The translations under genes and the position numbers were made by a program. 64,000 bases of DNA from UBA11574 sp963752565 (lineage in GTDB: Bacteria; Desulfobacterota; Desulfobacteria; Desulfobacterales; UBA11574): the NCBI GenBank assembly GCA_963752565.1, contig CAVVZC010000003.1:496001-560000 (forward strand), read 5' to 3'. Below, piece after piece: positions 26,193 through 33,495 of the stretch; position 1 is the stretch's first letter, and each line of letters starts with the position of its first letter. The notes under the pieces were generated by a model. The model made no database searches and was not told the origin of the DNA. It worked only from the letters and a program-made list of their open reading frames with translations.

Positions 26193-26537
26193 ATGAAATG
26201 TCCGGGACAGGACAGCCGGTACTGGAAACCAGGTGCCATTTTTGAGGCAAAATGTCCGGAATGCAGCCATCTGGTAGAGTTTTTTAAGGACGATACCACC
26301 CGGAAGTGCCCCAAATGCGAGCACAAGTTCGCCAATCCCAAAATGGATTTCGGGTGTGCATCATACTGTCAGTATGCAAAAGAGTGCATTGGGGATCTGC
26401 CGCCGGAGCTTTTGGCCCAGAAAGAAGACCTTCTAAAAGACCGCATCGCCATAGAAATGAAGCGATATTTTAAAAGCGATTTCAAACGGATCGGCCATGC
26501 AACCCGGGTGGCTCGGTCATGCCGAACGGATCGGTAG
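26193..26537 (+). CDS. Zinc-ribbon plus HD-domain protein, N-terminal fragment
   Basis: The first about 107 residues hold a zinc-ribbon-like segment (CPECSHLVEFFKDDTTRKCPKC) and further cysteines, then the beginning of an HD phosphohydrolase domain (KRIGHATRVAR). After residue about 107 the frame runs into nonsense and stops at 26537. The HD domain resumes in another frame from about 26512. Genes of this shape often neighbour hcp and the downstream ferredoxin-like protein in sulfate reducers. Confidence 0.75.
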   Translation: MKCPGQDSRYWKPGAIFEAKCPECSHLVEFFKDDTTRKCPKCEHKFANPKMDFGCASYCQYAKECIGDLPPELLAQKEDLLKDRIAIEMKRYFKSDFKRIGHATRVARSCRTDR

Positions 26538-26922
26538 AAATGAAAGGGGCAATCTGGCGGTAATACTGGCAGCAGCGTATTTGCATGATATCGGCATCCA
26601 TGAAGCCGAAAAAAAGTATAACAGTACGGCCGCAAAATACCAGGAGCAGGAAGGGCCGCCCATTGCAAGATCGATCATGATCAAGTTGGGCGCAAAAGAA
26701 GAATTGATCGAAGAGGTTTGTGATATCATCGGGCATCACCATCATCCTCGATCCGAAGAAACGCTCAATTTCAAGGTCCTGTACGATGCGGATCTCATAA
26801 CCAACCTTGAAGAAAAACAGAAAGAAAGCCCTGCAAATAAAGACAGAATGTCCAGTATTATCGATACGTCTTTTTTAACCGATAGCGGCCGCGAAGAAGC
26901 AAAAAAGGTGTTATTGAAGTAA
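26512..26922 (+). CDS. HD-domain protein, C-terminal part (shifted frame)
   Basis: This frame gives the metal-binding body of the HD domain: HAERIGRNERGN, AAAYLHDIGIHE (the HD dyad), IGHHHHPRSEE, VLYDADLI. It is a small phosphohydrolase domain. One base too many at 26511-26517 (for example TCGGTCAT) breaks the gene; skipping one base there joins residue R107 to this frame. The domain is otherwise well preserved. Confidence 0.75.
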   Translation, partial: LGHAERIGRNERGNLAVILAAAYLHDIGIHEAEKKYNSTAAKYQEQEGPPIARSIMIKLGAKEELIEEVCDIIGHHHHPRSEETLNFKVLYDADLITNLEEKQKESPANKDRMSSIIDTSFLTDSGREEAKKVLLK

Positions 26923-27001
26923 TTTGTTTTTATCGGCAAAAATGAGTTCGGATAGACGGATTTGTTTGACCCATAAAACCAACCACATAAAAGGATTAAT
27001 T

Positions 27002-27757
27002 ATGAAAGTATTGCGAAAAATAATTGAAATCGATGAAGAACTGTGTGACGGGTGCGGCCAGTGTATCCCCTCTTGTGCCGAAGGCGCCCTTGAAATTGTG
27101 GACGGCAAAGCACAGATCATCACCGACAAACTGTGTGACGGGCTCGGGGCCTGTTTGGGAGAATGTCCTACCGGCGCTCTAAAAGTCATTGAGCGTGAAG
27201 CTGATGAATTTGATGAGGAAGCGGTTGAGGAACATCTGGCAGAAAAAGAAAAAGAGACTTCCGAAGAAAAGGAGCATATCCCCTGCGGATGCCCGTCCAC
27301 CCAAATCCAGACGTTTGTCCCCATTGAATCTCATCCGGAAGCCCAAATTCCACCCTCAGCCGGAATTGAGAGCGAATCGGCCCTCTCTCACTGGCCCGTT
27401 CAAATACGGCTCATTCCACCCAAAGCACCGTTTCTCAAAGGCGCGGATCTTCTGGTACTGGCCGATTGTGTTGCCGTTGCTTATTCAAGACTGCAAAGTG
27501 ATTTTATTAAAGGAAAGGTGGTAATGATGGGATGTCCCAAATTCGATGGTGCTGAAGAATATATCGAAAAATTTGCAGAAATATTCAAAACCGCCGGCAT
27601 CAAACGTATTACCACAGTCTACATGGAAGTGCCGTGCTGTTCGGGTTTGCCCATGATCGTAAAAAAGGGACTGGAAATGTCCGGCCAAACCATTCCCATG
27701 ACTGATGTTGTGATCGGTACCCGAGGCAAACTTATGGAACAAACCCATGTAATGTAA
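27002..27757 (+). CDS. 4Fe-4S ferredoxin-like protein, hcp-associated
   Basis: The N-terminal module has the cluster motif CDGCGQCIPSC (with a later Cys) followed by a second, degenerate site CDGLGACLGECP, in which the second cysteine is Leu. A charged linker (about residues 65-105) then a C-terminal domain containing PCGCP, MGCPKFDG and VPCCSGLP cysteines follow. It resembles ferredoxin-like proteins adjacent to hcp (FrdX type). I start at the ATG at 27002; a GGA sequence at 26992-26995 (AAAAGGATT) is weak. It probably donates electrons to Hcp. Confidence 0.82.
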   Translation: MKVLRKIIEIDEELCDGCGQCIPSCAEGALEIVDGKAQIITDKLCDGLGACLGECPTGALKVIEREADEFDEEAVEEHLAEKEKETSEEKEHIPCGCPSTQIQTFVPIESHPEAQIPPSAGIESESALSHWPVQIRLIPPKAPFLKGADLLVLADCVAVAYSRLQSDFIKGKVVMMGCPKFDGAEEYIEKFAEIFKTAGIKRITTVYMEVPCCSGLPMIVKKGLEMSGQTIPMTDVVIGTRGKLMEQTHVM

Positions 27758-28417
27758 GTCCGAGCCAAATAACCCAGGTGGGTATTGTAAAATTCCTTGC
27801 AGATTTTTATACTGTTTATAGGGATTTCTTTCAGCGTTATTGATGGATATTCGCATCAAGCATTTAAAGAAATATTAGATTATCAGGTAAAATGTAAGCC
27901 AACATATGAAGCGTTCACATTTTATCTAAGATTTTGCCGAAGCCACATTATTAAAGCCATTCCGCACGAACGTATCTACTGGACATTAACTACTTGACAA
28001 TAATTTTGTTTTACAGGGAGATGAGTGACAACCAACAGCGTATTTTCATTCGATAGCCGTAGGCAAGCTGGTCGTTGAACATTCACCCCAGTATCGATTT
28101 GATGCTTCTGAACCGCGTATGTTTCCGCTGGAAGTTGTCCAAGAGATAACCGAACTTATTGATTGATCTCTGTGATTTTGTGTTTATTTCGTGCAATTCG
28201 TATATTTATTTGGTGCAATATTTATTTGTTTAATTGTTTTTTGTGCTAAGCGATGATCGGACAAAAAGTGCTTTAGTGTTGACTTTTTTCAAGATGTATG
28301 ATCGAAAAAAAGAATGGTTTTTCATACGGGTGGTGACGCATTAAAAGCAGTGCCCCCCTTTTTGAAAATGTGAATTAATTTAATACATCGTTTTTTTTGA
28401 ACAAAGAGAGATATCAA
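27758..28417. other. Gene-poor stretch with traces of decayed coding DNA
   Basis: The 660 bases between the ferredoxin gene and the OadG-like gene hold no intact gene that I can support. A short open stretch at about 28063-28166 reads KLVVEHSPQYRFDASEPRMFP and then EVVQEITELID before a stop, which looks like the tail of a lost gene of unknown family. Near 28183-28219 two 15-base units (TTTATTTSGTGCAAT) repeat every 22 bases. TTGACTTTTTTCAA at 28279-28292 is a near-copy of the hcp operator. Confidence 0.45.
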
Positions 28418-28867
28418 TTGTACGGCCTTCATGCAATATCAACTCATAACGGCTGGGCAATGGCCGTTGCCGGCGCTTTAATTGTTTTTTCCGGACTGGT
28501 TGTGCTGTCCACCGCAATTTCCCAAATTCACAGGATACTGCTGTTCTTTGAAAATAAATATGCCGGTTTTCGAAACAACAACAAAATACCGGAAAACGAC
28601 GAGCCCGAAGAACAACCGGAATCGGCTTTTCCCAAAGAATTTCCCACGGAGCTTGATGAAATAGCCTGTCTGTATCAACCTTTGATTAAAGAAATTGGAG
28701 AAACTTTTTATCTTTCCGATCTTTATAAAATTGCCAAGGAAAACAATTTTCCACACCCACACATAACGCTTACAACCTTTCGTGATGCCAAAATATTAAT
28801 CCCTTACGGTGATGGCGTGTTCAGCTGGAAGCCACCTAAAGAGAATACAGTTAACGAGAACGATTAA
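28418..28867 (+). CDS. OadG-family-like small membrane protein
   Basis: The protein (about 149 residues from a TTG with GAGAG seven bases upstream) has one N-terminal membrane helix (AMAVAGALIVFSGLVVLSTAI) and a cytosolic acidic tail ending in a domain with PHPHITLTTF. The size and topology fit the gamma chain of sodium-pump decarboxylases, and it directly precedes the beta subunit. An upstream TTG at 28397 would add seven residues. Confidence 0.72.
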   Translation: MYGLHAISTHNGWAMAVAGALIVFSGLVVLSTAISQIHRILLFFENKYAGFRNNNKIPENDEPEEQPESAFPKEFPTELDEIACLYQPLIKEIGETFYLSDLYKIAKENNFPHPHITLTTFRDAKILIPYGDGVFSWKPPKENTVNEND

Positions 28868-28877
28868 AGGTTAATGC

Positions 28878-30008
28878 ATGGATCTGCTTTTTCAATTTTT
28901 ATCAAATACCGGGTACTATCTGGCCGACTATCGCAATGTTATCATGATCGCGATCGGCACTGTATTTTTATATCTTGGAACCGCAAAAAAATATGAGCCG
29001 CTTCTTCTTGTTCCCATCGGCTTTGGTATTTTGGTGGGGAATGTTCCTTTTTTCAAGGGATTTGGACTTGGTATATATGAAAGCAACAGTGTGCTGCACT
29101 ATTTATACTTCGGTGTGACCACGGGTCTTTATCCTTCTATTGTTTTTCTGGGCCTCGGGGCAATGACCGACTTTTCTTCTTTACTGGCCCGGCCGAGTCT
29201 CATGCTTTTGGGTGCCGCAGCTCAGATGGGAATATTTTTTACTTTGCTGGGAGCACTTGGCCTCGGGTTTTTGCCCAAGGAAGCCGCATCCATTGCTATT
29301 ATCGGCGGCGCCGACGGACCAACATCCATCTTTCTCACCGCCAAACTGGCGCCCCATCTCATCGGGCCCATCGCCATCGCTGCCTATTCCTATATGGCGT
29401 TGATCCCCGTTATTCAACCTCCCATCATGAGACTTTTGACCAGCCGAGAGGAAAGACTCATCCGTATGCCGGAACTCCGGGAAGTGTCCAAGAAAGAACG
29501 TATTATCTTCCCCGGCATCGCTGTTATCCTGTGCTGTTTCCTCGCACCGGCGTCCATACCGCTTCTGGGAATGTTCTTTTTTGGTAATTTTTTAAAGGAA
29601 TGCGGTGTCACCGAACGCTTGGCTCAGACCGCTCGTACGGCAATCATCGATACAGCAACAATACTATTGGGCTTAACGGTGGGTGCCAGTACCCAGGGTG
29701 ATGTGTTTCTAACGCCAAAATCTGTGGGTATTTTTGTCCTTGGTGCCGTTGCGTTTAGTATTGCCACTGCTTCCGGTGTTATTTTTGCCAAAATTATGAA
29801 TTTTTTTCTTAAAGAGAAGATCAATCCATTGCTGGGTGCAGCCGGCGTATCCGCTGTTCCCGGTTCAGCCCGAGAGGTTCATCTGGTGGGTCAGTCTGAA
29901 GATCCTGAAAATTTTCTCCTCATGCATGCCATGGCCTGCAACTCTTCCGGTGTTATCGGATCTGCAATCTGTGCGGGTATCTTGTGGAGTTTTATGATTG
30001 GTCTTTGA
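28878..30008 (+). CDS. Sodium-ion-translocating decarboxylase beta subunit (OadB/GcdB type)
   Basis: The 376-residue integral membrane protein has roughly nine hydrophobic segments and the family core GADGPTSIF (about residues 141-149), the channel region, with a further GLTVGASTQGD and VPGSAR segment. It would pump sodium ions during decarboxylation of oxaloacetate, glutaconyl-CoA or methylmalonyl-CoA. The catalytic alpha chain and biotin carrier are not in this window, so the substrate is open. It starts ten bases after the OadG-like gene. Confidence 0.9.
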   Translation: MDLLFQFLSNTGYYLADYRNVIMIAIGTVFLYLGTAKKYEPLLLVPIGFGILVGNVPFFKGFGLGIYESNSVLHYLYFGVTTGLYPSIVFLGLGAMTDFSSLLARPSLMLLGAAAQMGIFFTLLGALGLGFLPKEAASIAIIGGADGPTSIFLTAKLAPHLIGPIAIAAYSYMALIPVIQPPIMRLLTSREERLIRMPELREVSKKERIIFPGIAVILCCFLAPASIPLLGMFFFGNFLKECGVTERLAQTARTAIIDTATILLGLTVGASTQGDVFLTPKSVGIFVLGAVAFSIATASGVIFAKIMNFFLKEKINPLLGAAGVSAVPGSAREVHLVGQSEDPENFLLMHAMACNSSGVIGSAICAGILWSFMIGL

Positions 30009-30070
30009 CGGTAACCCCATTTTGGGCAAACCGCAATAAAAAAGCCTGCTTAAAAAAACAGGAATAATGG

Positions 30071-30418
30071 TCACTCATGCCCCTCCCGTATCAACAATTC
30101 ATGGTACCAGACGGAAAAATCGAACATCCCCTTGTACCTGTCATCATCGTTGATAATTCCAAGGCAAATTTCAAACACGCCGCCGCCGTATGCATTACTG
30201 TACTCCTGAAAACTTCTCGTTTGTAAAAATTCCCGGACCAGCATTTGCGTCGTTCGCTTGGTTTTATCTTTTCTGATATCTATGGGATCTTTGGGTTCCT
30301 GGAAGGGCGCCCATTTTTCATACCCTTTTTTTAAGATGTGTTTCTGGCGCCTGGGAGACATACTATCGAAAATGGCCTTTTTTCGTTTTTCCTCTTCTTC
30401 TGGGGATATCGTTGTCAT
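30071..30418 (-). CDS. Small protein of unknown function beside a YkgJ gene
   Basis: The 115-residue soluble protein is highly charged at the start (TTISPEEEEKRKKAIFDSMS) and ends with GMFDFSVWYHELLIREGHE. It has no motif I know. It overlaps the upstream YkgJ gene by 56 bases in another frame, and follows it on the same strand. The unusual overlap suggests the two are translated together. Confidence 0.6.
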   Translation of the reverse strand: MTTISPEEEEKRKKAIFDSMSPRRQKHILKKGYEKWAPFQEPKDPIDIRKDKTKRTTQMLVREFLQTRSFQEYSNAYGGGVFEICLGIINDDDRYKGMFDFSVWYHELLIREGHE

Positions 30419-31103
30419 TTTCTTTTCCTTGCTTATTTAGGGTTTCATTTTCGTCCACCACCCCAAGATAGTTTTCGTCATAAACGGTGAGTATCGCCAT
30501 GGATAACGGAACAAGCAAATCTCCCATCTTAACATACCGGGTTCTGATTTGGCCGACAAATTCAGCAGAAATTTCGTAAAGCTTTTTTTGAATAACATCC
30601 AGGTTAGCCGTAGGATATGGTTTGCCTTCAACAAAAGCCGACTTCCCGCAGGTATGCCCGATCCCGCCTGTAGATGTCGGCATACCATAAAGTCGGCAGG
30701 TGATGGGTCGATCTTCATAGAGATCGCACATATCATCTTCGTTAAGAAGTGGGCATCTGACGCGTTCAGCGGCAATTTCCATAAGTATTTCAACTTCGTT
30801 CTTTCCGGCTTCTTTGTCCTTATATGCTTTTCTTTTGACCATGTAGGTTTTTCGATCCGCACGGTTCGACTTTTCAATAATCGTCTCTAGTTTTTTGCCT
30901 TCAAACATTTCATTAACCCGATGATTGATATAAATCGCTTCGATCAATGTTAGGTCGAATAATGCATGACAGCAGTCTGCGCATTTAATTTCACATGTCA
31001 CGCATTCTGGAAACTCATTTTGTACTTTTGAAAACATTTCATCCGCTTTAGCTGAAAGCGCCTTATATTTTTCAAAACATGGTGTAAAATCTATTTTCAT
31101 CAT
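30363..31103 (-). CDS. YkgJ-family cysteine-cluster protein
   Basis: The 246-residue protein contains the YkgJ-type cysteine set: CVTCEIKCADCCHALF (N-terminal), then CPLLNEDDMCDLYEDRPITCRLYG, the CX7C...RP-x-x-C pattern of presumed zinc or Fe-S cluster binding proteins. Function is unknown. AGGAG precedes the start. Confidence 0.85.
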   Translation of the reverse strand: MMKIDFTPCFEKYKALSAKADEMFSKVQNEFPECVTCEIKCADCCHALFDLTLIEAIYINHRVNEMFEGKKLETIIEKSNRADRKTYMVKRKAYKDKEAGKNEVEILMEIAAERVRCPLLNEDDMCDLYEDRPITCRLYGMPTSTGGIGHTCGKSAFVEGKPYPTANLDVIQKKLYEISAEFVGQIRTRYVKMGDLLVPLSMAILTVYDENYLGVVDENETLNKQGKENDNDIPRRRGKTKKGHFR

Positions 31104-31160
31104 TTAACTCCTAAAATTTTAAATTTTTATATTAAAAAAGCAACAAACACGACACCCAAA

Positions 31161-31194
31161 GGGAAATAATGTTTCACGTGAAACATTATTTCCC
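31161..31194. promoter_or_regulatory. parS site inside a 34-base perfect palindrome at the mnmE stop
   Basis: The core TGTTTCACGTGAAACA (31170-31185) is the bacterial chromosomal parS consensus bound by ParB. It sits in a perfect palindrome of 17-base arms (31161-31177 and 31178-31194), whose right arm includes the last mnmE codons (31186-31194). The match is exact, so the site itself is secure; ParA/ParB genes lie outside the window. Confidence 0.9.
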
Positions 31195-32601
31195 GATACA
31201 GAATCGGTTAAAAATCTGATCGATGACATCCTCTTTGGCAACAGCGCCAATAATTTCACCCAGGCTGTCTAATGTTTCCTTAATATCGATGGCAATCAAC
31301 TCGAAAGAAGTCCCTTTGCGTATTTCTTCACTGGCGGAAACTGCAAACTCCAAACTCTTCTCAAGGGCGATTTTATGCCTTAAATTGGGAATGATTGTAC
31401 TTTGAACTTCAAGGTGGTGGTCTCCAATTGCAAGCTCTGCGATTAAATCCTTGAGCGAGCTCAATCCATTGCCATACAAAGCGGAAATCTTGACGTTTGG
31501 TATTTTATTCCATGCTTCGGGAATTTCAGGTTTAAAATCATCTTCCACCAAATCGATTTTGTTTATTACCAATATCAGACGTTTGTCATCGATTGTCTGA
31601 TATATTTTTTGATCCTCCCCAGTGAATGGATCACTTGCATCGATCATGAAAAGTATCAAATCCGAAGCGTGAATATATTCTTTGGTCTTTTCAATACCGA
31701 TGACTTCAACCGGATCTTTTGTCTCGTGAAGACCGGCGCTATCTGCAACAATAACCGGTATACCACGAATATTCAATGTTTCTTCAATTAAATCTCTCGT
31801 CGTTCCGGGAATAGGTGTAACAATTACGCGATCATCTTGTATCAGTCGGTTCATAAGGCTAGATTTGCCCACATTGGGTCTGCCGACCACGATCATTTTA
31901 AGGCCGTCTCTTAAAAAATGCGCATTTTCATATTGTGCGACCAGGTCTGATAACTCATCGATAACCGCCTTGTCCAAAATTTGATTAACGGATTCCTCAT
32001 CGATAACGTCTCCAACATCTTCCGGAAAATCTATAGCAGCCTCCACTTGTGTTAAAATGTCAATCAGCGAATGTCGCATGGACTCAATTCGGTTTTTCAA
32101 ATCCCCTTTTATCTGTGACGTTGCAATTTCGAGCGATTTTTCGGTTCTTGAATTTATAATGTCAATAACCGCCTCAGCCTGGGTGAGATCAATACGGCCA
32201 CTAAGATATGCTCTTTTTGTGAACTCACCGGGATCGGCTAGCCTGGCACCTTTTTGTAACACCAAATCTAAAATCGAAGCCATTACAATATAGCCTGAAT
32301 GGGTGTTTATTTCGATGACATTTTCTCTGGTGTATGTCCGGGGGGCTTTCATTGCCGACAGAAGAACTTCATCCAGCACCTTTCCTGTTTCAGGATTCAC
32401 AATATGCCCGTGATAAAGGCGGTGGGATTTTAAGGGGAAAGAGAGGGTGTCACCCTCCGGACGGCCTTCACCCCACGAAGAGTGAGAGCTTTGAAAAATT
32501 GCTTCAGCTATAGAAAAAGCGTCTTTACCGGAGATTTTAATAATCCCGATACCGCCGCTACCGGTGGGCGTTGCAATGGCAGCGATAGTATCAAATTCCA
32601 T
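31186..32601 (-). CDS. mnmE: tRNA uridine-5-carboxymethylaminomethyl modification GTPase MnmE
   Basis: The 471-residue protein has the N-terminal tetrahydrofolate-binding domain, a G domain with the Walker A GRPNVGKSSL and the DTAG-equivalent DSAG, NKID motif, and the conserved C-terminus CIGK. MnmE with MnmG modifies U34 of several tRNAs. It ends at a parS palindrome. No mnmG is adjacent on the left. It belongs to the conserved mnmE-jag-yidC-rnpA-rpmH group. Confidence 0.97.
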   Translation of the reverse strand: MEFDTIAAIATPTGSGGIGIIKISGKDAFSIAEAIFQSSHSSWGEGRPEGDTLSFPLKSHRLYHGHIVNPETGKVLDEVLLSAMKAPRTYTRENVIEINTHSGYIVMASILDLVLQKGARLADPGEFTKRAYLSGRIDLTQAEAVIDIINSRTEKSLEIATSQIKGDLKNRIESMRHSLIDILTQVEAAIDFPEDVGDVIDEESVNQILDKAVIDELSDLVAQYENAHFLRDGLKMIVVGRPNVGKSSLMNRLIQDDRVIVTPIPGTTRDLIEETLNIRGIPVIVADSAGLHETKDPVEVIGIEKTKEYIHASDLILFMIDASDPFTGEDQKIYQTIDDKRLILVINKIDLVEDDFKPEIPEAWNKIPNVKISALYGNGLSSLKDLIAELAIGDHHLEVQSTIIPNLRHKIALEKSLEFAVSASEEIRKGTSFELIAIDIKETLDSLGEIIGAVAKEDVIDQIFNRFCIGK

Positions 32602-32696
32602 TTTTTATAACACGTCTAGCTGGTTTCAACACCTTCAAACGAATAGGAGCCTTTGAAATACCAACGTCATACGTTCCATCGTATTGAAGGCTTAAG

Positions 32697-33479
32697 TTAA
32701 TAGTTTTTCTTTCGGGATGAATTCTTCTTTGGAAATATGACAAGTTTCCTTAAAATTCCTTCCCCGATACTCTGCGTTCTCACCATGTTGTCATCTTTTA
32801 AGGCAATGTGTACGATCCGTCGGTCGTGAGAATTCATTTGGCCGATTGTCGCTGGTTTTCCAGTTCGTTTAACCTTCTCAGCAAGTCGAAACGCCGTTTT
32901 TTCCAAGCTAACGCGCCGTTTTTCCAGATACCCTTCAACATCTACCTGAATTCCAACACGTTCTTTTCTTTTCTTATTAACAATTTTTTCAACGATATAT
33001 TGCATTGCTTCAAGGGTTTGCCCGCGCTTGCCGATAAGAACGGCAGAGTTTCCACCCTTTACATAGAAAAAAAATCGATGTGATTTCTCTTCGATCGAGA
33101 TTGTCGCATCTGTGGTAATTAAATCAATAATGCGTTGCAGGGCTTCCTTGCCAATTTCTTTTGGATCATCCTCTGAAGGGGAAAGCTCTATATCATCAAT
33201 TGCGGCATCCATTTGAAAGTCTGTATTCTTTAAGGCTTGATCCAAAGAAGCGGTCTTATGTTTTTTTGTATTCGAATCCTCTATTTTAAATTCCTGAGAA
33301 GTTTTCGGTAGGGTAACACGAATACGCGCTTTTTTGGTGCCCACCAACCCAAAAATTCCGGTTGACCCATAGGAAATAACATCATGCTTGAGTTTTTCCC
33401 TGGGTATATTTAATTTTTCACAGGCTTTTTTTACTGCCATTTCAACATTTTTGTCCTCAAACTCCAAGCTGGGTGACAT
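32697..33479 (-). CDS. jag: Jag/KhpB RNA-binding protein (Jag-N, KH and R3H domains)
   Basis: From the ATG at 33479 (GGAGG upstream) the protein is about 260 residues. It has the Jag-N domain near the N-terminus, a KH domain (GKRGQTLEAMQYIVEKI) and an R3H domain (RLAEKVKRTGKPATIGQMNSHDRRIVH). It sits directly downstream of yidC and upstream of mnmE, the standard order. It is an RNA-binding protein of the oriC region. Confidence 0.95.
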   Translation of the reverse strand: MSPSLEFEDKNVEMAVKKACEKLNIPREKLKHDVISYGSTGIFGLVGTKKARIRVTLPKTSQEFKIEDSNTKKHKTASLDQALKNTDFQMDAAIDDIELSPSEDDPKEIGKEALQRIIDLITTDATISIEEKSHRFFFYVKGGNSAVLIGKRGQTLEAMQYIVEKIVNKKRKERVGIQVDVEGYLEKRRVSLEKTAFRLAEKVKRTGKPATIGQMNSHDRRIVHIALKDDNMVRTQSIGEGILRKLVIFPKKNSSRKKNY

Positions 33480-33495
33480 TATTAAACCTCCGTTA

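Noticed and set aside
27797..27997. A plus-strand frame of 66 codons in the gap after the ferredoxin gene
   Set aside because: It has no homology that I recognise and no ribosome-binding site; the region is probably decayed.
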